Source: Robiginitomaculum sp. (GTDB lineage Bacteria > Pseudomonadota > Alphaproteobacteria > Caulobacterales > Maricaulaceae). Taken from it: DNA of 64,000 nt. Each line of letters opens with the position of its first letter. The first letter of the stretch is position 1. The notes beneath the pieces were generated by a model. It saw nothing but the letters and a program-made list of their open reading frames with translations. It was not told where the DNA came from and ran no database searches. This document shows positions 1-9,594 of this stretch, one piece after another. A program made the position numbers and the translations under genes. Location of the stretch: NCBI GenBank assembly GCA_021776525.1, contig JAJFFT010000001.1, forward strand, positions 124,001-188,000, in the 5' to 3' direction.

Positions 1-3
1 AAT

Positions 4-648
4 GTGCTGCAAAGGTATATTCAGAAGCCGGGCGGTCTGACGCGCTTGGTATTCTTGGCGCTTTGCCTGATTGCTTTGGGTTTTATCTATCCATCCCTAA
101 AGAATGAGATTCGTGCATCCACAGCGCGCAATGCGCTTGAAAACTTTGCACTCGCCGATGTGGAAAAGCGTGCAGAATTATTGAGCACAGCGGCGCGCGC
201 ACTAACGCCATATGGGCCGACAGGCGAGCTTTATGACCTTGCTGCCCAGCTTGAGCTATTAGAAACACCTCTTGAGGCGAACGCCGCCAAGGCCCTGACA
301 TGGCGTGCCTTGGGCCAAAGCCCAAATCGTGCAGAAAGCTGGGCGAGGCTGGCCTATATTGAGCTGTTAAGTGAGGGCAAGCTGACGGATGAGGCTGTGA
401 CTTATCTTGATCACTCATTTGTTGTGGAACCTGCCGGGTACAAGCAATTTATGGTGTGGCGATTGAACTTTGCTTTTACACATTGGCAGGCATTGCCCGC
501 GGGTCTTCAAAAAACTGTCTTGCGATCCTTACGTATGGCGGCCGAATGGCGTGGTGATGACTTTGCTCTGGAACTGGTGGAAAACAGCAAAAACCTAGAT
601 TTACTCGCACAGGCGCAAGACGTCTTGCAGGTCAACGCAGGCCGTTAA
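4..648 (+). CDS. Hypothetical protein, N-terminal TM anchor and helical/TPR-like body (may begin upstream of the window)
   Basis: ORF with GTG start at the window edge; hydrophobic segment LVFLALCLIALGFIYPSL; helical repeats. Confidence 0.5.
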   Translation: MLQRYIQKPGGLTRLVFLALCLIALGFIYPSLKNEIRASTARNALENFALADVEKRAELLSTAARALTPYGPTGELYDLAAQLELLETPLEANAAKALTWRALGQSPNRAESWARLAYIELLSEGKLTDEAVTYLDHSFVVEPAGYKQFMVWRLNFAFTHWQALPAGLQKTVLRSLRMAAEWRGDDFALELVENSKNLDLLAQAQDVLQVNAGR

Positions 649-777
649 ATACGTGCCTGTACGGGTGATGCGCTTTGGCGGGCACGCATATTTAGGCTTT
701 TTTATCCATATCCCGATAACAATGGTCAATCTTATGGGGTTATGACGTGGTGTAGAGAAACAATCAGGAGAAGTTCA

Positions 778-1044
778 ATGGCGCGTTTAGCACATGAAGA
801 TGCTTCGGTTAGTCCCGATCCGTCCATTGACCGTCATGCCTTGAGTGATGTCTCCAAGACCCCAGGGGTTCGCGCCTCCCACTCTCCGGCACGCGCATTA
901 TTAGAACATGTTGCTGCCCAGCATATGGTGTCAGCAGACCATCCAGCCGAAATATGGTCACTGGGGCGCGCTTTCAGACTGATCATCATGAGCTGCCTGC
1001 TGTTCTGGTCCAGTGTCTATCTTATTGGTGCCGCCGTTTTTTAA
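778..1044 (+). CDS. Small hypothetical membrane protein
   Basis: In-frame ATG at 778 preceded by caggag; C-terminal TM helix; inside the 742..1044 ORF. Confidence 0.45.
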   Translation: MARLAHEDASVSPDPSIDRHALSDVSKTPGVRASHSPARALLEHVAAQHMVSADHPAEIWSLGRAFRLIIMSCLLFWSSVYLIGAAVF

Positions 1045-1093
1045 AATGCGCTGGCTGAATTGCTGACACCTGACCCGTCAACCCGGTTAATAT

Positions 1094-2452
1094 CTAGGTC
1101 GCAATGGCTAGCCCCACCGTCAATAACGTCGCAACAACCGGTACAACAACCGTAACAATCCCGACATCCTTATAGGCCTCTTTATGGGTAAGCCCGGTAA
1201 TGCTGAGCATAGCCACTACGGCACCGCAATGAGGCAGAGAATCAAACCCTCCGCTGGCCATTGCCACTAAACGGTGCATTTCAGCAGGCTCAATCCCCAT
1301 GGCCAGATAGGGCTCGGCCAGTGTCGCCATAAATATCTGTAACCCCCCAGAGGCCGATCCGGTAATGCCGGACACCACGCTGATGGCCCCAAACATAGAG
1401 AGCAGCGGGTTTAAATCGGCGCCGATAATGGCTTGTGTGAAGGCTGAAAACCCGGCGGTATTGACGACGACACCCCCAAAACCAATGACCGCCGCCGTGG
1501 CCATAAGAGGGGAAATGGCATCCTGTGTGCCCGCGCCAAAAACCTTTAAGGGTTGACGGCGTATCACAGGGAACAGAAATATCGCCACGACACTGGCCAG
1601 GGTCAGGGCAATGGATGGCCATAAAATAGGCTGTGCATTGGCAAACTGTACCAGTGCAATGTCGGCCCCCACGTCGCCCATGGATAACAGCCGTGGTGTC
1701 AAAATTGTGCCGATAACCAGTGCCAATGGGATAAGCGCAATGGCCCAATGGGGCTGGTCATGGGCAATAGCATCCAGATCGGGAATATGGTCGTTGGGGC
1801 CGGCAAGAAACCCCTCACCGGCGAGCTTGGCTTTAATTCGTTCACGCTCTAAATACCACATGCCCAAAACAAACATTATCGTGCCGCCAAAAATGCCAAG
1901 TCCGGCCCCGGCAAACAAATCTGTACCAAGGCGGATAGTCGGTATGACATTGTGTATGGATGGTGTGCCGGGAAGGGCCGTTAAGGTAAAGGTTCCAGCC
2001 CCTAAGGCCAACGCCCCACAAAATAGCCTCTTGGGAATGTCGGCTTCTTTAAGCAGACGCAGGCCCAACGGGTACATGGCAAAGATAACCACAAAGACCA
2101 CAACACCGCCATACGTGAGAAGCGCGCAGGCAAGCACGGTAATCCACAAAGCACGATCGGCACCAAGGCTGTGGACCAGGCGCAAAGCGATGCTGGTTGC
2201 GGCATGACTTTCGCCCATCACCCGGCCAAAAATTGCCCCGGTGGCAAACAATAAAAAGAACCGTCCAGCAAAGGTAAAAGCGCCCAGCTTGCCAAACACA
2301 TACCCCTGATTAAGGCTGTCGGCTAAGGGCAGGGCATTGGTTGCAATAACAATCAATGCGCCAAGGACCGACGCGAAGATAATATTGACACCCCTCAGTG
2401 CCGACCAGATCAGCACGACCAACCCGGTTAACAGTCCAATTATTCCGACCAT
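1094..2452 (-). CDS. GntP-family permease
   Basis: N-terminus MVGIIGLLTGLVVLIWSALRG and multi-TM pattern typical of GntP; GGGGGG upstream of the ATG at 2452; the longer ORF to 2698 overlaps the divergent hydrolase. Confidence 0.75.
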   Translation of the reverse strand: MVGIIGLLTGLVVLIWSALRGVNIIFASVLGALIVIATNALPLADSLNQGYVFGKLGAFTFAGRFFLLFATGAIFGRVMGESHAATSIALRLVHSLGADRALWITVLACALLTYGGVVVFVVIFAMYPLGLRLLKEADIPKRLFCGALALGAGTFTLTALPGTPSIHNVIPTIRLGTDLFAGAGLGIFGGTIMFVLGMWYLERERIKAKLAGEGFLAGPNDHIPDLDAIAHDQPHWAIALIPLALVIGTILTPRLLSMGDVGADIALVQFANAQPILWPSIALTLASVVAIFLFPVIRRQPLKVFGAGTQDAISPLMATAAVIGFGGVVVNTAGFSAFTQAIIGADLNPLLSMFGAISVVSGITGSASGGLQIFMATLAEPYLAMGIEPAEMHRLVAMASGGFDSLPHCGAVVAMLSITGLTHKEAYKDVGIVTVVVPVVATLLTVGLAIAT

Positions 2453-2624
2453 AACAGCCCCCCTTAAAATCCTGCCACCGAAATACACCCATTGTGCCTG
2501 GGCTTCATTGGTGGCTGTATTGCGGAAAGTTTCCCGCTTTGTGTTCACTGGTATACGGGTTTGGGCCAGTATGTCAGAAAAACTACGGTAAACGAAAGAA
2601 TATACCCAAGGGGCGTGCGGCGTT

Positions 2625-3527
2625 ATGAAGAGGCAAGATAATTTAGAGGACGAGCGCTGCACCCTTACCAGTGGAAACCTCAGCTTTACAGCCTGCACGC
2701 GTGGTTCACAGGGCCCATTGGTGCTTTGCCTGCATGGGTTTCCAGATCATGCCAGCACATTTCGTTATCAGTTGAGTGCTTTGGCAGATGCCGGTTATCG
2801 GGTCATTGCGCCCCATATGCGCGGCTATGAGCCAACCTCGCAACCGGCCAGCAATGATTACGCGCTTATGACGCTGGCTGGCGATGTGCTCGCATGGATG
2901 GATGATTTGGGCGAGGACAAGGTACATCTTGTTGGCCATGATTGGGGTGCGGCGGTGACCTATCTGGCCGGGTCCATGGCACCAGAACGGTTTTTATCTC
3001 TGACCACACTTGCGGTGCCCCATGCGGCCCGCCTGAATGAGGGTGTACGTGCTGTTCCCGGACAATTGCTCAAGTCATGGTATATGACATTCTTCCAGCT
3101 GCGCGGCATTGCTGATTATACTTTGGCCCGCAATGATTGGGCCTTGATCAAAAAATTATGGAAAGACTGGTCGCCGGGTTATACGCTTTCTGATGCTGAA
3201 TGGGTAAATATGTGCGACGTCTTTGATGCCCCCGGCGTGCGTGCGGCCATGTTGGCCTATTACCGGCAAAATGCGACGCCGGGCATGTTGCTGGGCCTGA
3301 CTAAGACCGAGGCTGCGTCTCTGACATGCGTGCCGGTGCGTACACTAGCCATCACCGGGGCTGATGACGGCTGTATGGATACCCGCCTGTATGATCATGT
3401 TTTTCAGGGTCAGGATTTTCCCAAAGGTTATCGGGTCGAACGCATAGAGGGTGCTGGACATTTTGTACATCTGGAAAAACCGGATCTGGTCAATTCTTTG
3501 TTGCTGGACTGGTTAAAGGAAGAGTGA
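2625..3527 (+). CDS. Alpha/beta hydrolase (epoxide-hydrolase-like)
   Basis: LCLHGFPD oxyanion motif, VGHDWGAAV nucleophile elbow, C-terminal GAGHFVHLEKP. Confidence 0.85.
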   Translation: MKRQDNLEDERCTLTSGNLSFTACTRGSQGPLVLCLHGFPDHASTFRYQLSALADAGYRVIAPHMRGYEPTSQPASNDYALMTLAGDVLAWMDDLGEDKVHLVGHDWGAAVTYLAGSMAPERFLSLTTLAVPHAARLNEGVRAVPGQLLKSWYMTFFQLRGIADYTLARNDWALIKKLWKDWSPGYTLSDAEWVNMCDVFDAPGVRAAMLAYYRQNATPGMLLGLTKTEAASLTCVPVRTLAITGADDGCMDTRLYDHVFQGQDFPKGYRVERIEGAGHFVHLEKPDLVNSLLLDWLKEE

Positions 3528-3636
3528 CGGGAAAGCTAAGGCGCGGTCAGCCGAAAAATAAAATTCTCCTTGCAAAACCGCGGACGTCCCCACACTGTTT
3601 GTCAGATATCATCGTTTGTAAAAAGGGACGGGCTCA

Positions 3637-4716
3637 ATGACATTGGAACTTGTGAGTGTCAGCAAGTCTGTTTCCGGTCGCGTTCATATTCACGCTACAG
3701 ATTTAGTTTTGCAAAATGGCAGTATGAACGTGCTGTTGGGGGCAACCTTGTCTGGTAAAACTTCGTTGATGCGTCTGATGGCCGGGTTGGATAAACCGAG
3801 CAGTGGAAAAATTCTCTGGAATGGTCATGATGTGACCGGCATGCGCGTGCAGGACCGCAATATTGCCATGGTTTATCAACAGTTTATCAATTACCCCTCG
3901 ATGAGCGTTTATGACAATATTGCCGCTCCTTTGCGGCTGATGCGAAAGTCAAAATCCGAAATAGACAAGGCAGTATGCGAGAGTGCGGCTCTGATGAAGT
4001 TGACGCCGCAACTGGCCCGTAAACCCCTTGAATTATCGGGCGGTCAGCAACAGCGTTGCGCACTGGCGCGTGCATTGGTCAAAGGGGCTGGGCTGGTGTT
4101 GTTAGACGAACCTTTGGCCAATTTGGATTACAAGCTACGCGAAGAATTGCGCACCGAAATTCCCAAGATATTTGAGGCGTCCGGGGCTATTTTTGTTTAT
4201 GCCACCACCGAGCCCGAAGAGGCGTTGTTGCTGGGCGGCAATACGGCCGCTTTGCACGAGGGGCGGGTTACGCAATTCGGGCTTACACCCGAAGTTTACC
4301 GCCTGCCAAAGGATGCGGTTACGGCGCGGGTGTTTTCCAACCCGCCGATGAATTTTATCTCGGTGACGAAACAAGGCGATCAGCTGAGCTTTGCCAATGA
4401 ACAGACCGCCCCTGCATTGCAGACCCTTGACGATGGTGTTTATCAGGCTGGTTTTCGGCCAGATCATGTGGCGCTGACGCGCCGTACGCAATCGGCGCTG
4501 GAGTTTAAATGCCAAGTACAGGTTAGCGAGATCACTGGCTCGGAAACCTATGTTCATATGGATCACCAAGAAAATAAATGGATAGGTCTGGTTGATGGGG
4601 TGCACCATATTGCGGCCAATCAGGAACTCTCTGTTTTTCTGGACCTGGCCCATATTTACCTGTTTGGTCAGGATGGCTCCCTATTGGCGCCGGCCACATA
4701 TGTCAAAGCGGCGTAG
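3637..4716 (+). CDS. glpS: Glycerol ABC transporter ATP-binding protein GlpS-like
   Basis: ABC ATPase with LSGGQQQR and LVLLDEPLANLD; first gene of glpSTPQ-DUF2160-glpV order. Confidence 0.8.
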   Translation: MTLELVSVSKSVSGRVHIHATDLVLQNGSMNVLLGATLSGKTSLMRLMAGLDKPSSGKILWNGHDVTGMRVQDRNIAMVYQQFINYPSMSVYDNIAAPLRLMRKSKSEIDKAVCESAALMKLTPQLARKPLELSGGQQQRCALARALVKGAGLVLLDEPLANLDYKLREELRTEIPKIFEASGAIFVYATTEPEEALLLGGNTAALHEGRVTQFGLTPEVYRLPKDAVTARVFSNPPMNFISVTKQGDQLSFANEQTAPALQTLDDGVYQAGFRPDHVALTRRTQSALEFKCQVQVSEITGSETYVHMDHQENKWIGLVDGVHHIAANQELSVFLDLAHIYLFGQDGSLLAPATYVKAA

Positions 4717-4726
4717 AGGGTAGGAT

Positions 4727-5815
4727 ATGGCCAAAATAACACTTTCAAAACTGGCGCACTCTTACGGTGCAAATCCACAAAACGAGGCTGACTTTGCACT
4801 CAAAGAAATGGATCATGTCTGGGAAGATAGGCAGGCTTATGCGCTTTTGGGGCCTTCCGGGTGCGGCAAAACCACGTTGTTGAACATTATCTCCGGCCTG
4901 TTGGCCCCGTCCCACGGCCAGGTTTTATTCGACGATAAAGACGTCACACATGCGCCCACTACGGCGCGCAATATCGCCCAGGTTTTTCAGTTTCCTGTGG
5001 TCTATGATACCATGAGCGTGCGCGATAATCTGGCCTTCCCGTTACGTAATCGGGGCATGGATGCGGCTTACATACAATCGCGTGTCGCTCGTATTGCAGA
5101 GCTTATTGGCATGGAAGATGTTCTGGCGCAAAAGGCACAGGGCCTGAGCGCCGATGCCAAGCAAAAGATTTCTCTGGGCCGGGGACTGGTGCGCGAGGAT
5201 GTCAACGCAATCCTTTTTGATGAGCCTCTGACCGTGATTGATCCGGCCATGAAGTGGGCGCTGCGCACCCAGCTTAAATCCCTGCATGGCGAGTTCGGAC
5301 ATACGATGATTTATGTCACCCATGATCAGACTGAGGCGCTGACTTTTGCGGACAAAGTTGTGGTGATGCTCGAAGGGCGGGTCGTACAAATTGGTACGCC
5401 GGAAGCGTTGTTTGAGGCGCCGGGGCATACTTTTGTCGGGCATTTTATCGGCTCACCGGGGATGAATTTTCTGGATGCCACCATAGAGGGGCAACAAGCC
5501 ATTATCGACGGACAGATGATCGCGCTTGGGGCGCACTATGGTGCGCTGTCCGGGCGCACGCAAATTGGTATTCGACCAGAGTTTATTCGGCTCAATAAGA
5601 AAGAAGGTCTGCCAGCAATAATCAGCCGTGTGGAAGATGTTGGTCGTCATAAAATCGTGCGTGCACAGGTCTTTGGTCATGCGTTTAACTGCATCGCCCC
5701 TGAGGGGATGGAAATATCCGCAGACGTGATGTACGTGACATTTGATCCAGCCCGGATCAGCGTGTTTGCTGATGACTGGCGTGTTGAACCTAACGTCAAA
5801 AAGGCGGCGGCCTGA
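4727..5815 (+). CDS. glpT: Glycerol ABC transporter ATP-binding protein GlpT-like
   Basis: Walker A GPSGCGKTTLL, Walker B AILFDEP, non-canonical signature LSADAKQK; cluster context. Confidence 0.8.
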   Translation: MAKITLSKLAHSYGANPQNEADFALKEMDHVWEDRQAYALLGPSGCGKTTLLNIISGLLAPSHGQVLFDDKDVTHAPTTARNIAQVFQFPVVYDTMSVRDNLAFPLRNRGMDAAYIQSRVARIAELIGMEDVLAQKAQGLSADAKQKISLGRGLVREDVNAILFDEPLTVIDPAMKWALRTQLKSLHGEFGHTMIYVTHDQTEALTFADKVVVMLEGRVVQIGTPEALFEAPGHTFVGHFIGSPGMNFLDATIEGQQAIIDGQMIALGAHYGALSGRTQIGIRPEFIRLNKKEGLPAIISRVEDVGRHKIVRAQVFGHAFNCIAPEGMEISADVMYVTFDPARISVFADDWRVEPNVKKAAA

Positions 5816-6687
5816 TGCAAAAAACCGTCAATCAAAAGGCATGGTTTCTGGTCTTGCCGGTATTTTTACTGGTGGCGTTTTCTGCGGTTATTCCGCTGAT
5901 GACCGTGGTCAACTATTCGGTACAGGATACATTTGGCAATAATCAGTTTTTCTGGGTCGGGTTAGAATGGTTCAGCGAGCTTTTGCATTCTGAACGCCTG
6001 CATGCCGCGCTTGGCCGCCAGATCGTTTTTTCATCAATTATATTGGCCATTGAGGTCCCTCTAGGGGTATTTATTGCCCTTAATATGCCCCAAAAGGGGC
6101 TATGGGCGTCCGTCTGTCTGGTGCTGATGGCTTTGCCTTTGCTGATCCCCTGGAATGTGGTGGGCACCATCTGGCAGATCTTTGGTCGGGTCGATATTGG
6201 CCTGTTGGGCCACACCCTGGCGGCTCTGGGCATTGATTATAATTATACCCAAGATCCATTGGACGCGTGGGTCACCGTCATTGTTATGGATGTCTGGCAC
6301 TGGACGTCACTAGTCGCGCTTTTGGCCTATGCAGGCCTGCAATCCATTCCTCAGGCCTATTATCAGGCCGCAAAAATTGATCAGGCCAGTCGCTGGAGCG
6401 TCTTTTGGTTTATCGAACTGCCTAAAATGCAGGGCGTGTTGATGATCGCTATTTTGATCCGCTTTATGGATAGTTTCATGATCTATACCGAGCCTTTTGT
6501 GGTCACCGGTGGTGGTCCCGGCAATGCCACAACGTTTTTATCAATTGATCTGGTCAAAATGGCACTGGGACAGTTTGACCTTGGCCCGGCTGCGGCGTTC
6601 TCGCTGATGTATTTTCTGACTGTGATGCTGGTTTCATGGGTGTTTTACACGGTGATGACCAATCTTGATAAAAAGGCAGGCCTGTGA
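5815..6687 (+). CDS. glpP: Sugar/glycerol ABC permease (MalF/UgpA type)
   Basis: Multi-TM; binding-protein-dependent permease motif YYQAAKIDQASRWSVFWFIELP. Confidence 0.8.
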   Translation: MQKTVNQKAWFLVLPVFLLVAFSAVIPLMTVVNYSVQDTFGNNQFFWVGLEWFSELLHSERLHAALGRQIVFSSIILAIEVPLGVFIALNMPQKGLWASVCLVLMALPLLIPWNVVGTIWQIFGRVDIGLLGHTLAALGIDYNYTQDPLDAWVTVIVMDVWHWTSLVALLAYAGLQSIPQAYYQAAKIDQASRWSVFWFIELPKMQGVLMIAILIRFMDSFMIYTEPFVVTGGGPGNATTFLSIDLVKMALGQFDLGPAAAFSLMYFLTVMLVSWVFYTVMTNLDKKAGL

Positions 6688-7517
6688 TGGCCAAAATACG
6701 GACCCAGAAACCCGGTTGGTTCAGCGGTAAGGCGCTGGTCATGGTTCTTTATATCCTTTTTCTGCTGATCCCGATTTATTGGCTGATCAATATGAGCCTG
6801 AAAACCAATGAAGAGATTATCAGTGTATTTTCCGTCTGGCCGCGCCATCTGACGTTTGACAATTACAAGACCATTTTGACTGATGCATCCTGGTATATGG
6901 GCTATGTCAATTCGATGATTTATGTGGTGCTGAACGTGGTCATATCGCTGACCGTGGCTTTGCCTGCGGCCTATGCGTTCAGTCGTTATAGCTTTATCGG
7001 CGACAAGCATTTATTTTTCTGGCTGCTGAGCAATCGTATGGCACCGCCCGCGGTTTTTGCCTTGCCGTTTTTCCAGCTCTACAGCTCGGTTGGCCTGTTC
7101 GATACACACATCGCTGTGGCGCTGGCCCATACGTTGTTCAATGTACCGCTGGCTGTATGGATACTGGAAGGCTTTATGCGCGGCGTTCCCAAAGAGATTG
7201 ATGAAACTGCATACGTTGACGGGTATTCCTTTCCCCGGTTTTTCACACGTATTTTTATGCCATTGATTGCCAGCGGTATCGGCGTAGCGGCATTTTTCTG
7301 CTTTATGTTTTCCTGGGTTGAACTGCTGTTATCGCGCACATTGACCTCGGTTGCGGCAAAGCCGATCACAGCAGTGATGACCCGCACAGTGTCGGCATCG
7401 GGCATGGACTGGGGGGTGTTAGCGGCCGCTGGCGTATTGACCATCGTACCGGGTGCGCTGGTGATTTATTTTGTACGCAATTATATCGCCAAGGGCTTTG
7501 CCCTGGGCCGGGTATAG
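6684..7517 (+). CDS. glpQ: Sugar/glycerol ABC permease (MalG/UgpE type)
   Basis: EAA-loop-like IDETAYVDGYSFPRFFTRIFMPL; overlaps previous stop. Confidence 0.8.
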   Translation: MMAKIRTQKPGWFSGKALVMVLYILFLLIPIYWLINMSLKTNEEIISVFSVWPRHLTFDNYKTILTDASWYMGYVNSMIYVVLNVVISLTVALPAAYAFSRYSFIGDKHLFFWLLSNRMAPPAVFALPFFQLYSSVGLFDTHIAVALAHTLFNVPLAVWILEGFMRGVPKEIDETAYVDGYSFPRFFTRIFMPLIASGIGVAAFFCFMFSWVELLLSRTLTSVAAKPITAVMTRTVSASGMDWGVLAAAGVLTIVPGALVIYFVRNYIAKGFALGRV

Positions 7518-7529
7518 AGGGGGACGACT

Positions 7530-7802
7530 ATGGCGTGGATGGCATGGACATTACCCACCATTGTCTTTTTCGTGGTGATCGGCTGCGCGCTGCTGGTCAT
7601 GACAGTGTTAGCTGTTGTTTTTCCTGAGACGCCGCGCCGAGGTCTTTTGCGCATCGAAACCACACGCGGCGACCGTCTGTTCATCAGCCTTCTTGGCTCA
7701 GCGTTTATCTGTATGGCTTGGCTTGGGCTAATCGGCGCACCGCTATGGTGGGCGCTGGCTGTCTGTTTTCTTTATGCGGCGGCGGTTTTTCGTTGGGTTT
7801 AG
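7530..7802 (+). CDS. glpU: DUF2160-like small membrane protein (GlpU)
   Basis: 90 aa two-TM protein between glpQ and the binding protein, as in rhizobial glp clusters. Confidence 0.7.
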   Translation: MAWMAWTLPTIVFFVVIGCALLVMTVLAVVFPETPRRGLLRIETTRGDRLFISLLGSAFICMAWLGLIGAPLWWALAVCFLYAAAVFRWV

Positions 7803-7846
7803 GGGCGGGACAGCATTAGACTGGGCATAACCGAGAAGGAGTTTTC

Positions 7847-9577
7847 ATGAAAACCGGATTTTTGTCAGGGGCCGCATTGGCTTTCACCATACTGTTGCAC
7901 CCCATAACGGCCAGCGCCGATATGACGGCGGCCAAGGCTTTTCTTGATACAGAAATCAGCGATCTGTCGACGCTTAACCGTGCCGATCAAGAAGCTGAGA
8001 TGCAATGGTTTATTGATGCCGCTGCGCCTTTCGCCGGTATGGAAATCCATGTGGTGTCTGAAACTCTGACCACCCATCAGTACGAGGCCCAAACCCTGGC
8101 CCCGGCGTTTAGCAAGATCACCGGCATCAAGGTCATTCATGATGTTATTGGTGAAGGTGATGTGGTTGAAAAAATTCAGACGCAAATGCAAACCGGTCAA
8201 AATATTTTTGATGCCTATATCAACGATTCCGACCTGATCGGTACCCATTGGCGTTACGACAATGTTCGCAACTTAACCGACTGGATGGCGGGCGATGGCA
8301 AGGCGGTCACTAACCCGATGCTGGACCTTAAGGACTTTATCGGCACCTCGTTCACGACGGCACCCAATGGTAAACTCTATCAACTCCCAGATCAGCAATT
8401 CGCTAACCTATACTGGTTTCGTTATGACTGGTTTACCGATCCAGAATTCAAAGCCGCGTTTAAAGAACAATACGGTTATGAACTGGGCGTGCCGGTTAAT
8501 TGGTCGGCCTATGAAGACATTGCCAAATTCTTCACGGTCAAGACCATTGATGGCCGTAAAATTTACGGCAATATGGATTATGGCAAAAAAGACCCATCCT
8601 TAGGGTGGCGTTTTACCGATGCCTGGCTGTCTATGGCGGGGAATGGGGATAAGGGCATTCCCAATGGCAAGCCGGTTGATGAATGGGGGATTCGGGTCGA
8701 CGAGGATGATCGCCCAATAGGCTCGTGCGTGGCGCGCGGCGGGGATACCAACGGCCCGGCAGCAATCTATGCCGTCACCAAATATGTTGACTGGTTGAAG
8801 AACTATGCGCCGCCGGCTGCACAAGGCATGACCTTTGGCGAGGCCGGCCCGGTTCCGGCGCAAGGGGCCATTGCTCAACAGGCTTTTTGGTACACGGCAT
8901 TTACCGCAGATATGGTGAAACCCGGCCTGCCCGTGGTCAATGAGGACGGGTCGCCCAAATGGCGTATGGCCCCGTCCCCCCATGGGGCCTATTGGCATGA
9001 CGGTATGAAGCTGGGTTATCAGGACGCGGGGTCCTGGACCTTGCTGAAATCCACACCACTAAAACGCGCCCAGGCCGCCTGGCTCTATGCACAATTTGTG
9101 ACCTCCAAAACTGTTGATGTGAAGAAAAGCCATGTTGGCCTGACCTTCATTCGTCAAAGCACCATAATGGACCAAAGCTTTAGCAAACGTGCCCCGGCGC
9201 TAGGAGGTCTGGTCGAGTTCTATCGCTCGTCAGCCCGTGTGCAATGGACGCCGACTGGCACCAATGTACCCGATTACCCAAAACTGGCGCAATTATGGTG
9301 GCAGAACATTGGTGATGCTTCATCAGGTGCGAAAACGGTTCAGGCGGCAATGGATTCGCTTTGCGCGGCCCAGGAAAAGGTCATGAAGCGCATTGAGCGT
9401 GCCAAAGTGCAGGGCGATATTGGCCCCAAACTGGCCGCCGAGCACGACCTGAAATGGTGGAATGCCTATGCCGTCGAGCATGGCTCATTGGCACCGCAGC
9501 TGAAGCTGGATAATGAAAAACCCAAGCCTCAGACCATCGATTACGATACGCTGATCGCCAGCTGGGAATTGCCCTAG
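7847..9577 (+). CDS. glpV: Glycerol ABC transporter substrate-binding protein
   Basis: Signal peptide, family-1 solute-binding protein features, 576 aa, last in the cluster. Confidence 0.8.
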   Translation: MKTGFLSGAALAFTILLHPITASADMTAAKAFLDTEISDLSTLNRADQEAEMQWFIDAAAPFAGMEIHVVSETLTTHQYEAQTLAPAFSKITGIKVIHDVIGEGDVVEKIQTQMQTGQNIFDAYINDSDLIGTHWRYDNVRNLTDWMAGDGKAVTNPMLDLKDFIGTSFTTAPNGKLYQLPDQQFANLYWFRYDWFTDPEFKAAFKEQYGYELGVPVNWSAYEDIAKFFTVKTIDGRKIYGNMDYGKKDPSLGWRFTDAWLSMAGNGDKGIPNGKPVDEWGIRVDEDDRPIGSCVARGGDTNGPAAIYAVTKYVDWLKNYAPPAAQGMTFGEAGPVPAQGAIAQQAFWYTAFTADMVKPGLPVVNEDGSPKWRMAPSPHGAYWHDGMKLGYQDAGSWTLLKSTPLKRAQAAWLYAQFVTSKTVDVKKSHVGLTFIRQSTIMDQSFSKRAPALGGLVEFYRSSARVQWTPTGTNVPDYPKLAQLWWQNIGDASSGAKTVQAAMDSLCAAQEKVMKRIERAKVQGDIGPKLAAEHDLKWWNAYAVEHGSLAPQLKLDNEKPKPQTIDYDTLIASWELP

Positions 9578-9594
9578 GGGCCAGACGGCTAACC

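Noticed and set aside
1611-2207. 198-aa plus-strand ORF inside the GntP gene
   Set aside because: Antisense shadow; the minus strand encodes a well-formed permease.
2453-2698. N-terminal extension of the GntP ORF
   Set aside because: Overlaps the divergent hydrolase; family-like start MVGIIGLL at 2452 has its own ribosome-binding site.
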